From NCBI GenBank assembly GCA_946892665.1, contig CAMPOT010000001.1:992001-1056000 (forward strand): DNA of 64,000 nt, written 5' to 3'. The translations under genes and the position numbers were made by a program. This document shows positions 34,862-42,456 of the stretch, in pieces; the first letter of the stretch is position 1; every line of letters begins with the position of its first letter. Source of the DNA: Chryseobacterium sp. Marseille-Q5410. Its GTDB lineage: Bacteria; Bacteroidota; Bacteroidia; Flavobacteriales; Weeksellaceae. The notes beneath the pieces are model-generated. The model did no database searches and was not told where the DNA came from. It was given only the letters and a program-made list of their open reading frames with translations.

Positions 34862-36182
34862 AAAAAGGGTCAGCTTTCTCGTTGAGGGAGAAGACCCAAA
34901 CGCAGCATCAAATCTGCCGGATAATAAAAAGAGTAATAAGGATAAGCTCAAAAAGCCAATTATCTTCCTTTTGATGGGCGTGGTATTTCTCGGCTGTATG
35001 TACCTCATATTTAAACCGTCGAAAGATAAAAAGGCGGTCGAAAATATTGGGCTGAACGATGCCGTGCCACAAGCTACCGGAGCAGGAATGCCCGACGACA
35101 AAAGCAAGGCGTATGAGCAGGAAATGCTCGAACGCAAAGAGCAGGAAAAGCGCAATGCACTGACCACGCTTTCTGACTATTGGAATACGGAGGAAAGTGC
35201 ATCTGCTGACAATGAAGAAAGTTTACCTGAAGAAGACGAAAGCAACGGCTTGGGAGGTGGCAGAAATTCGGGAAGAAACGGTAATTCCGGATTGAACAGC
35301 TACCGCAATGCGCAAAGCACATTGAGTTCATTTTATAATAATGATAATGCCGAAACAATGGAACTGCGCAAGCAGGTGGACGAACTGAAAGCAAAGTTGT
35401 CGGAAAAAGATGTGCCACCTGTGGCCACCGTTGACGACCAACTCAAATTAATGGAGAAATCCTATGAAATGGCTGCAAAGTATCTTCCGCAAAATGCCAA
35501 TACCGGAAACGCTGCTCCTGCCAATGGTGCAACTACTGGGGCTGCGGGTACAAACCAAAAAGAGCAATTTGTATCGTTCACACCAACAAGAAAGAACATT
35601 GTATCAGCCTTGTACCGTGAACCGTCGGACAGTGCATTTGCAGCCGATTGGAGCCAAACAAAAAACCGTGGGTTCTATACCGCAGGTTCTATTGAACAGG
35701 CGGTACAGCCTAAAAACAGTATCAAAGCCTGTGTACACGAAGCCCAAACGGTAGTGGGCGAAACGGGTGTACGTTTACGCTTGTTGGAGCCTGCCAAAAC
35801 CCCACAACGTACCATCCCCAAAGGAACGATTGTAACAGCTAATGCCAAATTTCAGAATGGCAGGCTGCAATTAAAAGTTACCTCCGTGGAACTGGAGGGC
35901 AACATCATCCCGGTAGATATAACCATTTACGATTTGGACGGACAACAAGGCTTGTACGTTCCGTATTCGCCGGAAATGAACGCCCTTACCGAAATGGCGG
36001 GCAATATGAGCCAAACCGGAGGAACAAGCGTAATGCTCACGCAGAATGCCGGACAACAGGTAGCGGCTGATTTAAGCCGTGGCGTGGTACAGGGTATTTC
36101 GGGCTATTTTGCCAAGAAAGTAAGAACACCAAAGGTTACGCTGAAAGCAGGCTATCAGGTCTTCCTTGTCTCTAAAAAATAA
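34848..36182 (+). CDS. traM: TraM, VirB10-like channel protein
   Basis: 444 residues. A cytoplasmic start (1-38) precedes one membrane helix (about 41-57) and a low-complexity periplasmic region rich in Asn, Gly and Ser (120-250). The C-terminal domain (about 250-444) has the VirB10/TraM pattern IKACVHEAQTVVGETGVRLR then TIPKGTIVTANAKF. VirB10-type proteins span the envelope and gate the channel. Confidence 0.9.
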   Translation: MKENEKRVSFLVEGEDPNAASNLPDNKKSNKDKLKKPIIFLLMGVVFLGCMYLIFKPSKDKKAVENIGLNDAVPQATGAGMPDDKSKAYEQEMLERKEQEKRNALTTLSDYWNTEESASADNEESLPEEDESNGLGGGRNSGRNGNSGLNSYRNAQSTLSSFYNNDNAETMELRKQVDELKAKLSEKDVPPVATVDDQLKLMEKSYEMAAKYLPQNANTGNAAPANGATTGAAGTNQKEQFVSFTPTRKNIVSALYREPSDSAFAADWSQTKNRGFYTAGSIEQAVQPKNSIKACVHEAQTVVGETGVRLRLLEPAKTPQRTIPKGTIVTANAKFQNGRLQLKVTSVELEGNIIPVDITIYDLDGQQGLYVPYSPEMNALTEMAGNMSQTGGTSVMLTQNAGQQVAADLSRGVVQGISGYFAKKVRTPKVTLKAGYQVFLVSKK

Positions 36183-36206
36183 TGTTGAATTCAAATAAAT
36201 AAAACA

Positions 36207-37106
36207 ATGAAAAATTATTTAAAAACCTTTTGGGCTATTGCCCTGATACTCGGCTTTGCCGTTACAACTTATGCACAGGACAGTGCAACTGCAAAAACAC
36301 CGCTTGCATTGGGCAAAATAGAACCGTACCGTATGGAAGTTACCTACGATAAAACGTCGCACCTGATTTTCCCGACCGCCATTCGTTATGTGGATTTGGG
36401 CAGCGAATACCTGATTGCAGGGAAAGCTGAAGATGCGGAAAACGTGTTACGTGTAAAAGCATCAGTAAGGGACTTTGAGCCGGAAACGAATTTTTCAGTT
36501 ATCACAAATGACGGGCGTTTTTACAGCTTCAACGTGTATTACAGTTCCTACCCGGAGGCATTGAGCTACGACCTGCTCACAATGCAAAAAGCGGTGGATA
36601 AAGCCAATGGTAACGATGTGCTTTTTGAGGAACTGGGCAACAATTCGCCATCACTGGCAGGCTTGTTACTGGAAACAATTTACAAGAAAGACAAGCGCAT
36701 TGTAAAACATATCGGGGCTAAGAGTTTCGGCATTCAGTTTATCCTGAAAGGCATTTACATACACAACGGCAAATACTATTTCCATACTGAATTGAGAAAC
36801 CGTACAAACGTTCCTTTCGAGATTGATTTTATCAATTTCAAAGTAGTGGATAAAAAGGTAGCCAAACGCACAGTAGTCCAGGAACGCCCTTTAACGCCTT
36901 TGAGAACTTACAAGCCATTGGACGGTATTGCCGGAAAATCGACCGAACAAAACGTGTTCCTGTTAGACCAGTTTACCATTGCCGATGACAAGGTACTGCT
37001 GATTGAGATTTTCGAGAAGAACGGCGGCAGACATCAAACATTGCAGGTCGAAAATTCCGATTTAATCAAAGCCCGTTTGATTGACGATATGCACCTGAAA
37101 TTTTAA
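36207..37106 (+). CDS. traN: TraN (DUF4138), VirB9-like periplasmic protein
   Basis: 299 residues. A signal peptide (about 1-23, ending TYAQ) and the DUF4138 pattern (TYDKTSHLIFPTAIRYVDLG at about 48-67) are present. The protein is mainly beta strand. It would form the outer-membrane-side core complex with TraM and TraO. Confidence 0.9.
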   Translation: MKNYLKTFWAIALILGFAVTTYAQDSATAKTPLALGKIEPYRMEVTYDKTSHLIFPTAIRYVDLGSEYLIAGKAEDAENVLRVKASVRDFEPETNFSVITNDGRFYSFNVYYSSYPEALSYDLLTMQKAVDKANGNDVLFEELGNNSPSLAGLLLETIYKKDKRIVKHIGAKSFGIQFILKGIYIHNGKYYFHTELRNRTNVPFEIDFINFKVVDKKVAKRTVVQERPLTPLRTYKPLDGIAGKSTEQNVFLLDQFTIADDKVLLIEIFEKNGGRHQTLQVENSDLIKARLIDDMHLKF

Positions 37107-37132
37107 TAACCCTTTAAAGCAATAACAAGAAA

Positions 37133-37693
37133 ATGAAAAAGTATATCTATACCGTGCTGCTTGTCTTGATAGGCATCACGGCTGCACAGGCGCAACGAAT
37201 GCTGCCGAAGCAGAAAGGATTGGAAATAAGTGCAGGCGTAATGTCCAATGATAAGATTGGCAATGATTACTACATCAGCGCAGCAATGACGGTAAACGGT
37301 AAGAACGGTAATTATCAGCTTTGGGCGTTAGAATATACCCACCAGTACCACGAGTATAAAGACCTCCGCATCCCGCAGGAAACCTATTCCGCAGAGGGTG
37401 GTTACAGCTTCTTCCTGTTGGGCGATGCCCGTAAGAACATCACGCTGAATTTTGCCGTAACGGGCGTAGTCGGCTACGAAAGCATCAACCGGGGCGAAGC
37501 GATGCTGTATGACGGAGCGAAGATACTGAGCGAAGATAATTTTATATACGGAGCAGGCGGTCGCCTCACTTTTGAAACGTACTTGTCCGACCGTTTCGTT
37601 TTAGTCTTACAAGGGCGTACAAAAGTTTTGTGGGGGACGGATCTGGAACAGTTCCGTCCATCCGCAGGTGTGGGATTAAGGTTTAACTTTTAA
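37133..37693 (+). CDS. traO: TraO, outer-membrane-associated conjugation protein
   Basis: 186 residues. A signal peptide (about 1-20, ending AQAQ) is followed by alternating strands with frequent Gly and aromatic residues and a terminal FNF, a C-terminal Phe as in outer-membrane beta-barrels. Place and size match TraO of Bacteroides conjugative transposons. Confidence 0.85.
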   Translation: MKKYIYTVLLVLIGITAAQAQRMLPKQKGLEISAGVMSNDKIGNDYYISAAMTVNGKNGNYQLWALEYTHQYHEYKDLRIPQETYSAEGGYSFFLLGDARKNITLNFAVTGVVGYESINRGEAMLYDGAKILSEDNFIYGAGGRLTFETYLSDRFVLVLQGRTKVLWGTDLEQFRPSAGVGLRFNF

Positions 37694-37704
37694 AACGTAA
37701 AACA

Positions 37705-38154
37705 ATGATAGCAATATTTAATAAATTCAGAACAGGGCTACTGCCATTATATGTATTCCTGACAATCCTAACAGCTTCGGTTACGTTGGTATCTTGCAGC
37801 AAAGATGATGAACTCGAAATACAGCACAATTTTCCTTTCGAGGTGAATGTTATGCCAGTGCCTAAAGATGTTGCCAACGGGCAGACCGTAGAAATACGCA
37901 TTACCATACAGCGCACAGGCAATTACAGCAATACACAGTATTTCCTCCGTTACTTTCAATTTGACGGGCAGGGAACATTGCAATACTACAACGAACCGCC
38001 GTATCAGCCCAATGACCTGTACCAGTTACCATCGGAGCAGTTCAGGCTGTACTACACTTCAACGTCTGCCGTATCACAGTCCTTTGATGTTTGGATTTCG
38101 GACAGCTTCGGCAATGAAAAGCAGATAACTTTTCAGTTCAATAGCAGCGACTAA
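37705..38154 (+). CDS. traQ: DUF3872 protein (TraQ), probable lipoprotein
   Basis: 149 residues. A hydrophobic leader (about 10-30) ends in TLVSCSKDDE, a lipobox with the modified cysteine at about residue 31. The mature part is an Ig-like strand-rich domain (HNFPFEVNVMPVPKDV onward). DUF3872/TraQ ends the channel operon in related ICEs. No traP primase gene is found beside it, unlike in CTnDOT. Confidence 0.82.
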   Translation: MIAIFNKFRTGLLPLYVFLTILTASVTLVSCSKDDELEIQHNFPFEVNVMPVPKDVANGQTVEIRITIQRTGNYSNTQYFLRYFQFDGQGTLQYYNEPPYQPNDLYQLPSEQFRLYYTSTSAVSQSFDVWISDSFGNEKQITFQFNSSD

Positions 38155-38174
38155 GAGCAGTATTTCATTTTATA

Positions 38175-38211
38175 AAAAACGGCTTATCTGATTGGTAAGC
38201 CGTTTTTAATT
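38175..38211 (+). terminator. Terminator of the traE-traQ operon
   Basis: A 12-bp perfect stem (AAAAACGGCTTA / TAAGCCGTTTTT) with a 9-nt loop, 20 bp after the last gene. T-rich sequence follows. A weaker, similar hairpin at 38302-38335 may be a back-up. Confidence 0.85.
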
Positions 38212-38414
38212 TTAAGCCGGGCAGTGTATTTCAAAAGAAATAATTTCTTATTCTTGTAACCTGTTTCAGTTATTGAGTAAGATTTTATTTCCATAAACAA
38301 TGAAAGCGGCTTGCCTTTTTGGGTGAGCCGTTTTCGCATTTAATTCACATCGTTTACAGGCTGAAACAAATATTTTTTGTAAATTCAAACAGTGGAAATA
38401 AAGTGTTTTTTGTT

Positions 38415-38696
38415 ATGGTTGCATCATTAGTTATAGGTATCATATTTTTGGTTGCAGGCTTGGGACTTCGTTACTGGATTAACCGTAGAAAGTTTTACAG
38501 GCGCAGCCCTATGGGAGCAGAGGGCTTCTCATCTTATGAAAGTTCGGTTTTCATTAAATTGATTGAAAGGGTGGGCAAATGGATAGCTTACGCCCTGATT
38601 ATATTCGGGCTATTATCGTTGTGGGTGTACTCCCGTGAGAAAAAGGAAAAACAGCAACCTGAAGTAAAAACCGAACAACCTGTCCAACGCAGATAA
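38415..38696 (+). CDS. Small two-helix membrane protein
   Basis: 93 residues from the ATG at 38415. A longer frame opening at 38319 would add 32 residues encoded partly over a hairpin, so the later start is preferred. Two hydrophobic segments (about 2-19 and 54-70) flank a basic cytoplasmic loop (NRRKFYRRSP); the tail is charged. Small membrane proteins of this kind occur beside tra operons in flavobacterial ICEs, but no function is known. Confidence 0.6.
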   Translation: MVASLVIGIIFLVAGLGLRYWINRRKFYRRSPMGAEGFSSYESSVFIKLIERVGKWIAYALIIFGLLSLWVYSREKKEKQQPEVKTEQPVQRR

Positions 38697-38720
38697 TTGT
38701 TTCAGCATATATTTTAAAGC

Positions 38721-38757
38721 AAATCGGATAGCCAAAAGGTTATCCGATTTTTTGTTT
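38721..38757 (+). terminator. Terminator after the small membrane protein gene
   Basis: Arms AAATCGGATAGCC and GGTTATCCGATTT (12 of 13 pairs) around a 4-nt loop are followed by a T-rich tract, 24 bp after the stop. Confidence 0.82.
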
Positions 38758-38775
38758 TATACAGGATAGTAAACC

Positions 38776-38810
38776 GCCAAACACTACCTCTCAAAGCCAA
38801 ACCCTGCAAC
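38776..38810 (+). promoter_or_regulatory. GCC-phased motif upstream of the second HTH gene pair
   Basis: GCC, ACC, GCC and GCA start at 38776, 38786, 38796 and 38806, each 10 bp apart, with spacers AAACACT, TCTCAAA and AAACCCT. It lies about 61 bp before the ATG at 38872. Confidence 0.55.
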
Positions 38811-38871
38811 TTTCCCCAACGCAGAAATAAGCCTTTATAAATTCAACTTCCAAAGCAAAATTGAGCAAACA

Positions 38872-39183
38872 ATGGAAGTAATCGCAATACAAAAATCCGC
38901 ACTGGACGGAATGAAAAATGAGCTGAAAGCACTTTTGGAACTGACCGAAAATGCCACGCAGAAATACACACCCATTTTTAAAGAAGAGCAATGGCTCGAT
39001 AACCAGGAAGTGTGCCTGATGATGAACATTACCAAGCGGACTTTGCAGACGTATAAGGACAAAGGGTTATTGCCTTATTCCCGACTGAACCGTAAGAATT
39101 ATTATAAACGCTCGGATGTGCAGGCTTTGCTCGAAGCCGGACAACCGTACAATACTGTCGAAAATGGATTTATTCACGAATGA
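38872..39183 (+). CDS. Small helix-turn-helix protein (HTH_17 type), second cluster
   Basis: 103 residues with the same architecture as the pair at 1408-2081: a helical N-terminus (1-35), then WLDNQEVCLMMNITKRTLQT (about 43-62), then a basic wing and YYKRSDVQALL. It shares its 3' end with the next HTH gene. Excisionase-like or regulatory, with unknown targets; the nearness to the GCC motif makes that motif a possible target. Confidence 0.8.
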   Translation: MEVIAIQKSALDGMKNELKALLELTENATQKYTPIFKEEQWLDNQEVCLMMNITKRTLQTYKDKGLLPYSRLNRKNYYKRSDVQALLEAGQPYNTVENGFIHE

Positions 39184-39457
39184 CAATGAAGAAATCATTG
39201 CCCATCAGGAAATGATAACACAGCTAAGAACCCGTATCGAAAGCATATTGAAAAACTACCGTCCTGTAATGAACGGGGAAATTTACCTTTCGGGCGAAGA
39301 TATGTGCAAGCTTCTTCATATCAGCAAACGCACTTTACAGCAGTACCGTGATGATAATATCCTGCCGTATATACAGATTGGCGGCAAGATTATTTACAAG
39401 GAAAGCGATATTCTGACTATACTGGAGCAGAATTACAACTCCCATAAAATACATTGA
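39164..39457 (+). CDS. Small helix-turn-helix protein (HTH_17 type), overlapping partner
   Basis: 97 residues from the ATG at 39164, overlapping the previous gene by 20 bp. Core LSGEDMCKLLHISKRTLQQY, then IQIGGKIIYKESDIL, is a standard HTH_17 fold. Overlap suggests coupled translation at a fixed ratio with its neighbour, as for subunits of a heterodimer. Confidence 0.78.
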   Translation: MDLFTNDNEEIIAHQEMITQLRTRIESILKNYRPVMNGEIYLSGEDMCKLLHISKRTLQQYRDDNILPYIQIGGKIIYKESDILTILEQNYNSHKIH

Positions 39458-39504
39458 CTGTAACCTTTTTTGTGTTATATGCTATCAAAAAGGAATGAGT
39501 TTAG

Positions 39505-39720
39505 TATCTTTGTTTGCAGAAAATATAGAAATACTTAAAGTGTTTTTGCTTTAAGTTCCGCATTAGAAACTGGTAATTTTTAAAACCCCGGAACAGATAA
39601 GTAAGAACGCTCACGTTATAGGCGTGGGCGCTCGCTTATTTGGGGGTCAGGCGTACCAGTGCCTTAATGCCAGTAAGTGCGGTTGCCTGCGCCTTATTTT
39701 TTTGCAGGTTCCACTAACTT
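39505..39720 (+). ncRNA. Structured leader upstream of a receiver gene cluster
   Basis: A -7-like box TATCTTTG at 39505-39512 precedes about 190 nt with strong pairing: a long imperfect hairpin (39597-39615 with 39623-39639, including CTCACG / CGTGGG) and a second domain closed by CAGGC / GCCTG at 39648-39689, followed at 39697-39703 by a T-run. The order hairpin, hairpin, T-run resembles an attenuator or riboregulator ahead of the 39737 gene. Class not recognised. Confidence 0.4.
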
Positions 39721-39736
39721 AATAAACATTAAGATT

Positions 39737-39958
39737 ATGGAAAGCAAAGAAAATTTTTACCCCGATTTTGACCTCCCTGCGTCGCAACTATCAGCTTTCT
39801 CTCTCTGTATAGATGTTTTTATTATATCTCTTAAAAATGGGGAAATTGTACGTTTCAAACCTAATGATTTAGCACACTTTAAAGAATGGCTTTGCCGTTT
39901 TAATGTTAGGGATATTGCCGTTAATGATGGCATATCTCACGTGTATAAAAGATGTTAA
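39737..39958 (+). CDS. Small protein of unknown function before the receiver gene
   Basis: 73 residues from the ATG at 39737; an earlier reading from 39677 would run through the structured leader. The sequence has a strand-like SLCIDVFIISLKNGEIVRFKP region and an ordered C-terminus. No membrane segment is certain. It lies 41 bp ahead of the receiver gene and probably shares its transcript. Confidence 0.55.
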   Translation: MESKENFYPDFDLPASQLSAFSLCIDVFIISLKNGEIVRFKPNDLAHFKEWLCRFNVRDIAVNDGISHVYKRC

Positions 39959-39999
39959 TTTATCTAAACCCGGATTTTTAAACTTATTAAAAGAAGAAA

Positions 40000-40437
40000 A
40001 TGAGCAAAGAACCAACAATTAAGATAGCATTTATAGATGACCACGACCTGCTAAGAAAAGGTATTTGTGATTTTCTGATAGGCTACGGTTTTGAAGTATT
40101 ATTTGAAGCGGAAAACGGAAAATCTGCTATCGACAAAATTGCGCTCTGTGAGTATGTTCCTGACCTCTGCATCGTCGATGTAAATATGCCTGTTATGAAT
40201 GGTTTTGAAACCACAAAAAAATTATTGGAAATATACCCTCAATTAAAAATATTGGCATTCAGTGTTAATGATGATGAAATGGACGTTATAAAAATGCTTG
40301 AATGTGGGGCTAATGGTTACGTTTTAAAAGGAGCCGACCCTGACGAATTAAAAAAGGCTGTTGAAACTCTTTTTAATGGGGGGCAATACTTTAGTGCGGG
40401 TATTGTGGAAATTGCACAGGACTATTACAAAAATTAA
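40000..40437 (+). CDS. Response regulator receiver protein without an output domain
   Basis: 145 residues. All receiver residues are present: Asp13/Asp14 (FIDDHD), the phospho-acceptor Asp60 in CIVDVNMP, Ser88, and Lys110 in GYVLKG. The pattern GYVLKGADPDELKKAVE is that of NarL/LuxR-type regulators, but the protein ends about 20 residues later, before any HTH. It is either a stand-alone receiver or a truncated NarL-type regulator. No histidine kinase lies nearby. Confidence 0.85.
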   Translation: MSKEPTIKIAFIDDHDLLRKGICDFLIGYGFEVLFEAENGKSAIDKIALCEYVPDLCIVDVNMPVMNGFETTKKLLEIYPQLKILAFSVNDDEMDVIKMLECGANGYVLKGADPDELKKAVETLFNGGQYFSAGIVEIAQDYYKN

Positions 40438-40630
40438 TTTTATTAAAGGTGGGCTTTTTCCCCAATAGACAGGGCATCCTGTGGGATAAAACTTAAAATT
40501 GAAAATACTCCAAATAGAACAAATGGGATAATGAGTATGCCACGAAATAATGTCGCAACCTGTTTAGTAAAATGGAAAAGGATTTGTGCTGAGCAGTGTA
40601 TTTTAGTAAAGGGGTTGCACCTCTTAAATG

Positions 40631-40696
40631 CAAAAAGACTGCCCGACCATCGGGAGGATCTGTCTTTTTGCCGCCCGACTTTTCAGGTCAGGCGGC
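40631..40696. terminator. Double hairpin between convergent transcripts
   Basis: The first hairpin pairs CAAAAAGAC (40631-40639) with GTCTTTTTG (40662-40670) and has an inner CCCGA / TCGGG stem. The second pairs GCCGCC with GGCGGC (40670-40696). They separate the plus-strand receiver gene from the minus-strand operon and can serve both. Confidence 0.7.
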
Positions 40697-40703
40697 TGCT
40701 ATT

Positions 40704-41036
40704 TTAGCTTATGGTTTTTAAATACACTTCATAACGTTCCGTTAAATCCTTGCCTTTCCTGAAAGTGTCCTTTGTATAGCTGTAATGCTCTTCAAAGAAC
40801 TTTACTTCTTTGGTGGTAAGGTCTATTAAATAGCGGTAGTCTGCGTTTATCCGCCTTTCATCCATTGTGCAATGCTCCGTAAGCATTTCGAGTTCCTGCT
40901 CACTGTTATCAAGGGATAACAAGGGCAAAAAAAGCCTTTCAACGATATATCCCTGTTCGGGTGCGCTGCTGCTGTCGGCAACGCAAATAAGAGATTTGCC
41001 GTTGCTCAATTTGATATGAAGATTTGAACGTGTCAT
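40704..41036 (-). CDS. Unknown accessory protein, last gene of the DUF932 operon
   Basis: 110 residues from the ATG at 41036 (a longer frame to 41099 overlaps the upstream gene). Starts MTRSNLHIKLSNGKSLICV, strand-rich, with an acidic middle (SLDNSEQELEMLTEH) and a Lys/Tyr-rich end. No family recognised. It follows the 41060 gene by 23 bp and is read with it. Confidence 0.6.
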   Translation of the reverse strand: MTRSNLHIKLSNGKSLICVADSSSAPEQGYIVERLFLPLLSLDNSEQELEMLTEHCTMDERRINADYRYLIDLTTKEVKFFEEHYSYTKDTFRKGKDLTERYEVYLKTIS

Positions 41037-41059
41037 AAATTGAAATTGGGGTTTATTGA

Positions 41060-41497
41060 TTAAGCTGTTAATTGGGTTAATGAAAATTCTTCCGTCCAAA
41101 ATTCCTCGCTCGTATGCTTCCCGTAGGCTGTATAGTAGCCTGTACCGTTTGCCCGCAATACAAGCCTGTAACAGTCCAGTCGGTTTTCTGGTACGGAAAA
41201 CGTTTCCTGCTCCTGCTCGTCAACTTCCACAAATACCCATTCCTTACCCTTTAGCAGTTCTTCAATATTAGGGTTGTCGTGTTTGCCTGTCCTGTAAAAA
41301 TCTACTGCTGTATCATAGTAGTTCATTGAGCAGAAATAATTATTGCCCTCTAACGGCTTAACCACTGCAAGCCGTTTTGCCTGTTCCTGTTTCCATTCAT
41401 CGGATAGGTGAATAATTGCAAACTCGCAATTATCCCATTCGCTGTTGGTGTTGGCTTTAACCAAAATATGTGCTGTCGCTTTATCTGATAGTTTCAT
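41060..41497 (-). CDS. Unknown acidic accessory protein
   Basis: 145 residues, with a negative charge in the second half (VEVDEQEQETFSVPENRLD). Aromatic-rich NYFCSMNYYDTAVDFYRTGK in the middle. It overlaps the upstream gene by 17 bp. Such small acidic proteins are common among anti-restriction factors, but nothing here proves that role. Confidence 0.6.
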   Translation of the reverse strand: MKLSDKATAHILVKANTNSEWDNCEFAIIHLSDEWKQEQAKRLAVVKPLEGNNYFCSMNYYDTAVDFYRTGKHDNPNIEELLKGKEWVFVEVDEQEQETFSVPENRLDCYRLVLRANGTGYYTAYGKHTSEEFWTEEFSLTQLTA

Positions 41498-41996
41498 CGT
41501 TATAAATTTTAGTGGTATTCAAATAATTTTTGATTTTACGCTCTAACAAGGTTTCAAGTATTTCCCATTCGCTGTCGTACTCCTTGCCCTCAAAATGGTA
41601 GGTGTCTGTTTCCTCGTCTAATTCGTAGTTGTCAAAGTCCTGGCTATCTAAGCAGGTTTTTGTTAGTATGCCGTCTTCAAATATTGCCTGACCATATACT
41701 AAGCATCCTAATTCCTCATAGTCCTGTGTAAAATTCACTTTGAAGTGTTCGGATATCTGCTTCACAGCTTCCGTGTTTGGCGACCATTTTGTTTCGTACT
41801 GGAATACGCCCGCACTTTCATTGTCCTGACTGATGTTGTAGAAATAATCTCCGTGCGTGTCCTTTACGAAATCGGGTAATTGCCCGCAGTCGTCTTTCTG
41901 TTCCTGTTCAGCCATCAATTTGAATAGCTGTGTTATCTGTTCTATTGCTTCGGCTGTTCCCTCAAAAACAACCCAATTGTTGCACCAATTAGCCAT
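41481..41996 (-). CDS. Api92-like ferredoxin-fold protein
   Basis: 171 residues. It starts MANWCNNWVVFEGTAEAIEQ, the typical opening of the Api92/DUF1281-like family (small ferredoxin-like proteins of phages and plasmids), with a matching TKWSPNTEAV segment near residue 70. Function unknown. Very acidic overall. The 3' end overlaps the next gene. Confidence 0.7.
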   Translation of the reverse strand: MANWCNNWVVFEGTAEAIEQITQLFKLMAEQEQKDDCGQLPDFVKDTHGDYFYNISQDNESAGVFQYETKWSPNTEAVKQISEHFKVNFTQDYEELGCLVYGQAIFEDGILTKTCLDSQDFDNYELDEETDTYHFEGKEYDSEWEILETLLERKIKNYLNTTKIYNDETIR

Positions 41997-41998
41997 AA

Positions 41999-42406
41999 TT
42001 ATTTATCGTTTAAGGTTATCTGTAAAAATTTGTCGCTCCCGAAAATCAGATGTATTGCCTGTTTTAATTGTGGGTCGCATTGTGCATCCTCTGTATATTC
42101 TATCAGGCAGTGGATAGCGAAAATCGCATTGTGTCCGTCAAAAAAATGGTCTGTAAACCAGTGCGGGCGTTTCCAAAGTGGTTCAGCTTTGTCTATGCCT
42201 TTTTGTGCATTCTGCACAAGCCTGTACCAAAGTTCAGCGGTGAAAAATCCTTTTTGATACCAACCCTCACGAAAGGCGGTTTCATTTTGCAGGAAGTAGT
42301 CGCATTGCGTTTTTATAGCGTTTTGCAGGTTCTCCAGTTCTGTGGGAAACAGTTTGCATAACAAACCCGCTTTATCGAGGTTATCCATTTTATCTAATGC
42401 TTTCAT
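41999..42406 (-). CDS. Unknown accessory protein
   Basis: 135 residues from the ATG at 42406; the frame extends to 42505 but that part overlaps the DUF932 gene. Helical, with several Trp and aromatic residues (EGWYQKGFFTAELWYRLVQ, KRPHWFTDHFFDG). It lies 2 bp from the following Api92-like gene. No family recognised. Confidence 0.6.
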   Translation of the reverse strand: MKALDKMDNLDKAGLLCKLFPTELENLQNAIKTQCDYFLQNETAFREGWYQKGFFTAELWYRLVQNAQKGIDKAEPLWKRPHWFTDHFFDGHNAIFAIHCLIEYTEDAQCDPQLKQAIHLIFGSDKFLQITLNDK

Positions 42407-42456
42407 ATCTTTTGTTTTAGTAGGCGACCACCGTTGCAGGCAGTCGCCTTTGATGA

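Noticed and set aside
38302-38335. Second terminator after the tra operon
   Set aside because: The stem is short and the T-rich part lies in the loop and just after it, so it is only mentioned as a possible back-up.
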